DNA from: Spirochaeta cellobiosiphila DSM 17781
GTDB lineage: Bacteria > Spirochaetota > Spirochaetia > DSM-17781
DNA: 64,000 nt
NCBI RefSeq assembly: GCF_000426705.1
Contig: NZ_KE384557.1
Span: 1-64,000, forward strand
Direction: 5' to 3'
This document shows, piece after piece, positions 63,369-64,000 of the stretch. Made by a program: the position numbers and the translations under genes. The notes below the pieces were generated by a model. That model did no database searches. It had not been told where the DNA came from and was given only the letters and a program-made list of their open reading frames with translations. Numbering within the stretch: the first letter of the stretch is position 1; the number at the start of each line of letters is the position of its first letter.

Positions 63369-64000
63369 TTACTGTATCCATTTTAAACAATAATTATCTG
63401 GATTTTCTAGATCAGGATCTTCTTTAATTATACTGTTCGCATCATCTCTGGCTTTAATAAGGAGATCCCCATCTACTGTAATATCTGCAATTACAAAATT
63501 CATAAACCCTGATTGCCTAACACCTGTAATATCTCCTGGACCTCTGATAGCCATATCCTCCTGGGAAATCCTGAATCCATCATTTGTTTCTTTCATTATC
63601 TTTAATCGTTGTTTTGCTTCTTCAGATAAGGGTGTTGAATAGATTAGAAAGGCATAGGATTGTAGTTCTGATCTTCCCACTCTTCCTCGTAACTGATGAA
63701 GTGTTGATAGGCCAAATCTTTCTGCATGAACTATCACTATACAAGTAGCATTAGGTACATCCACTCCCACTTCGACGACACTTGTTGCTACCAATATTTG
63801 AATTTTATTCTCTTGAAACTCTTTCATTGTCTGAGTTTTAAGGTCTTCTTGAATTTTGGAATGTATCAATCCACAATGATACGGAGCAAATTCACTTTGT
63901 AATTTTATATACATGCTCTCAGCGTCTAGTAGATCCAGCTTCTCTGATTGATCTATTAAAGGATAAACAAAATAAGCTTGATGTCCACTCGCTAATTCCT
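63369..64000 (-). CDS. recG: ATP-dependent DNA helicase RecG, C-terminal part (gene continues beyond the window)
   Basis: The open frame runs from the right edge to the stop at 63369. It begins mid-gene with ELASGHQAYFVYPLIDQSEKLDLLDAE, then GLIHSKIQEDLKTQTMKEFQ, motif V ILVATSVVEVGVDVPNA, and motif VI QLRGRVGRSELQS, followed by the RecG-type MAIRGPGDITGVRQSG. RecG remodels stalled replication forks. About 210 of roughly 690 residues are visible; the methionine at 63914 is internal, not the start. Confidence 0.94.
   Translation of the reverse strand, partial: ELASGHQAYFVYPLIDQSEKLDLLDAESMYIKLQSEFAPYHCGLIHSKIQEDLKTQTMKEFQENKIQILVATSVVEVGVDVPNATCIVIVHAERFGLSTLHQLRGRVGRSELQSYAFLIYSTPLSEEAKQRLKIMKETNDGFRISQEDMAIRGPGDITGVRQSGFMNFVIADITVDGDLLIKARDDANSIIKEDPDLENPDNYCLKWIQ

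Noticed and set aside
63369-63914. RecG fragment read as a complete 181-residue gene starting at 63914
   Set aside because: The frame stays open to the window edge and continues RecG sequence, so the gene is cut by the window, not short.

Overview
This window reads as a chromosomal segment of an AT-rich spirochaete. The evidence is the gene content and order. An mraZ-rsmH-ftsL-murF-mraY-ftsW-ftsQ-ftsA-ftsZ division cluster runs into recombinase/dprA genes, hslVU and one very long motility gene run. That run includes the spirochaete-type flagellar collar gene flbB, flbD, a long FliN/FliY and an FlhB with an N-terminal extension. The hslV-hslU-flgB-flgC-fliE-fliF order is the arrangement known from Borrelia; I recall this and did not run a comparison. 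No mobile element, phage, CRISPR array or tRNA was recognised.

Layout. 1-330: the 3' end of a 23S rRNA gene, a spacer with two hairpins, and 5S rRNA. 422-8525: an orphan cheW, an aminotransferase-fold protein that seems to lack the PLP lysine, nadK, recN, a conserved-looking unknown, cdd (opposite strand), a membrane-anchored propeller-like protein, a degenerate M23 peptidase and a zinc-ribbon methyltransferase. 8590-10953: a DUF4912 protein and a GH57 branching enzyme. 11306-19900: a promoter plus a 10-bp-periodic MraZ box array, then the division cluster without murE, murD, murG, murC or ddl. 19908-25215: two Xer-type recombinases around a TPR lipoprotein and dprA, then hslVU. 25222-51753: a sigma28-like promoter and about 26 kb of co-directional, often overlapping flagellar genes. 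These encode rod, MS ring, C ring, hook, stator and export apparatus, then FlhF/FlhG, the sigma factor WhiG/FliA and a Jag-N/FapA protein. 52249-54603: a second sigma28-like promoter with the same geometry, in front of a J-domain/HEAT protein and a CheA-like kinase. 54579-64000: mostly accessory or housekeeping genes on both strands (glgA, a GNAT protein, secreted GH3, a transglutaminase-like protein, a tandem hairpin repeat, an SRPBCC protein, miaB, a short prepilin peptidase, an unknown, and recG cut by the window end).

How the genes work together. The core codes for building and dividing the cell and for making periplasmic flagella. The sigma factor at 48690 plausibly reads the two matching sigma28-like sites at 25222 and 52249. 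If so, the J-domain/CheA-like pair belongs to the motility regulon even though it is not a known flagellar part. That pair is the best candidate here for an undescribed system. Other points worth attention are a FliY whose CheC-like motif has lost its asparagine, two genes whose signal peptides are complete only if translation starts at CTG (fliO) or ATT (the M23-like gene), and the tandem hairpin repeat at 59951. All functional calls come from reading motifs and context by eye; no database search was possible.
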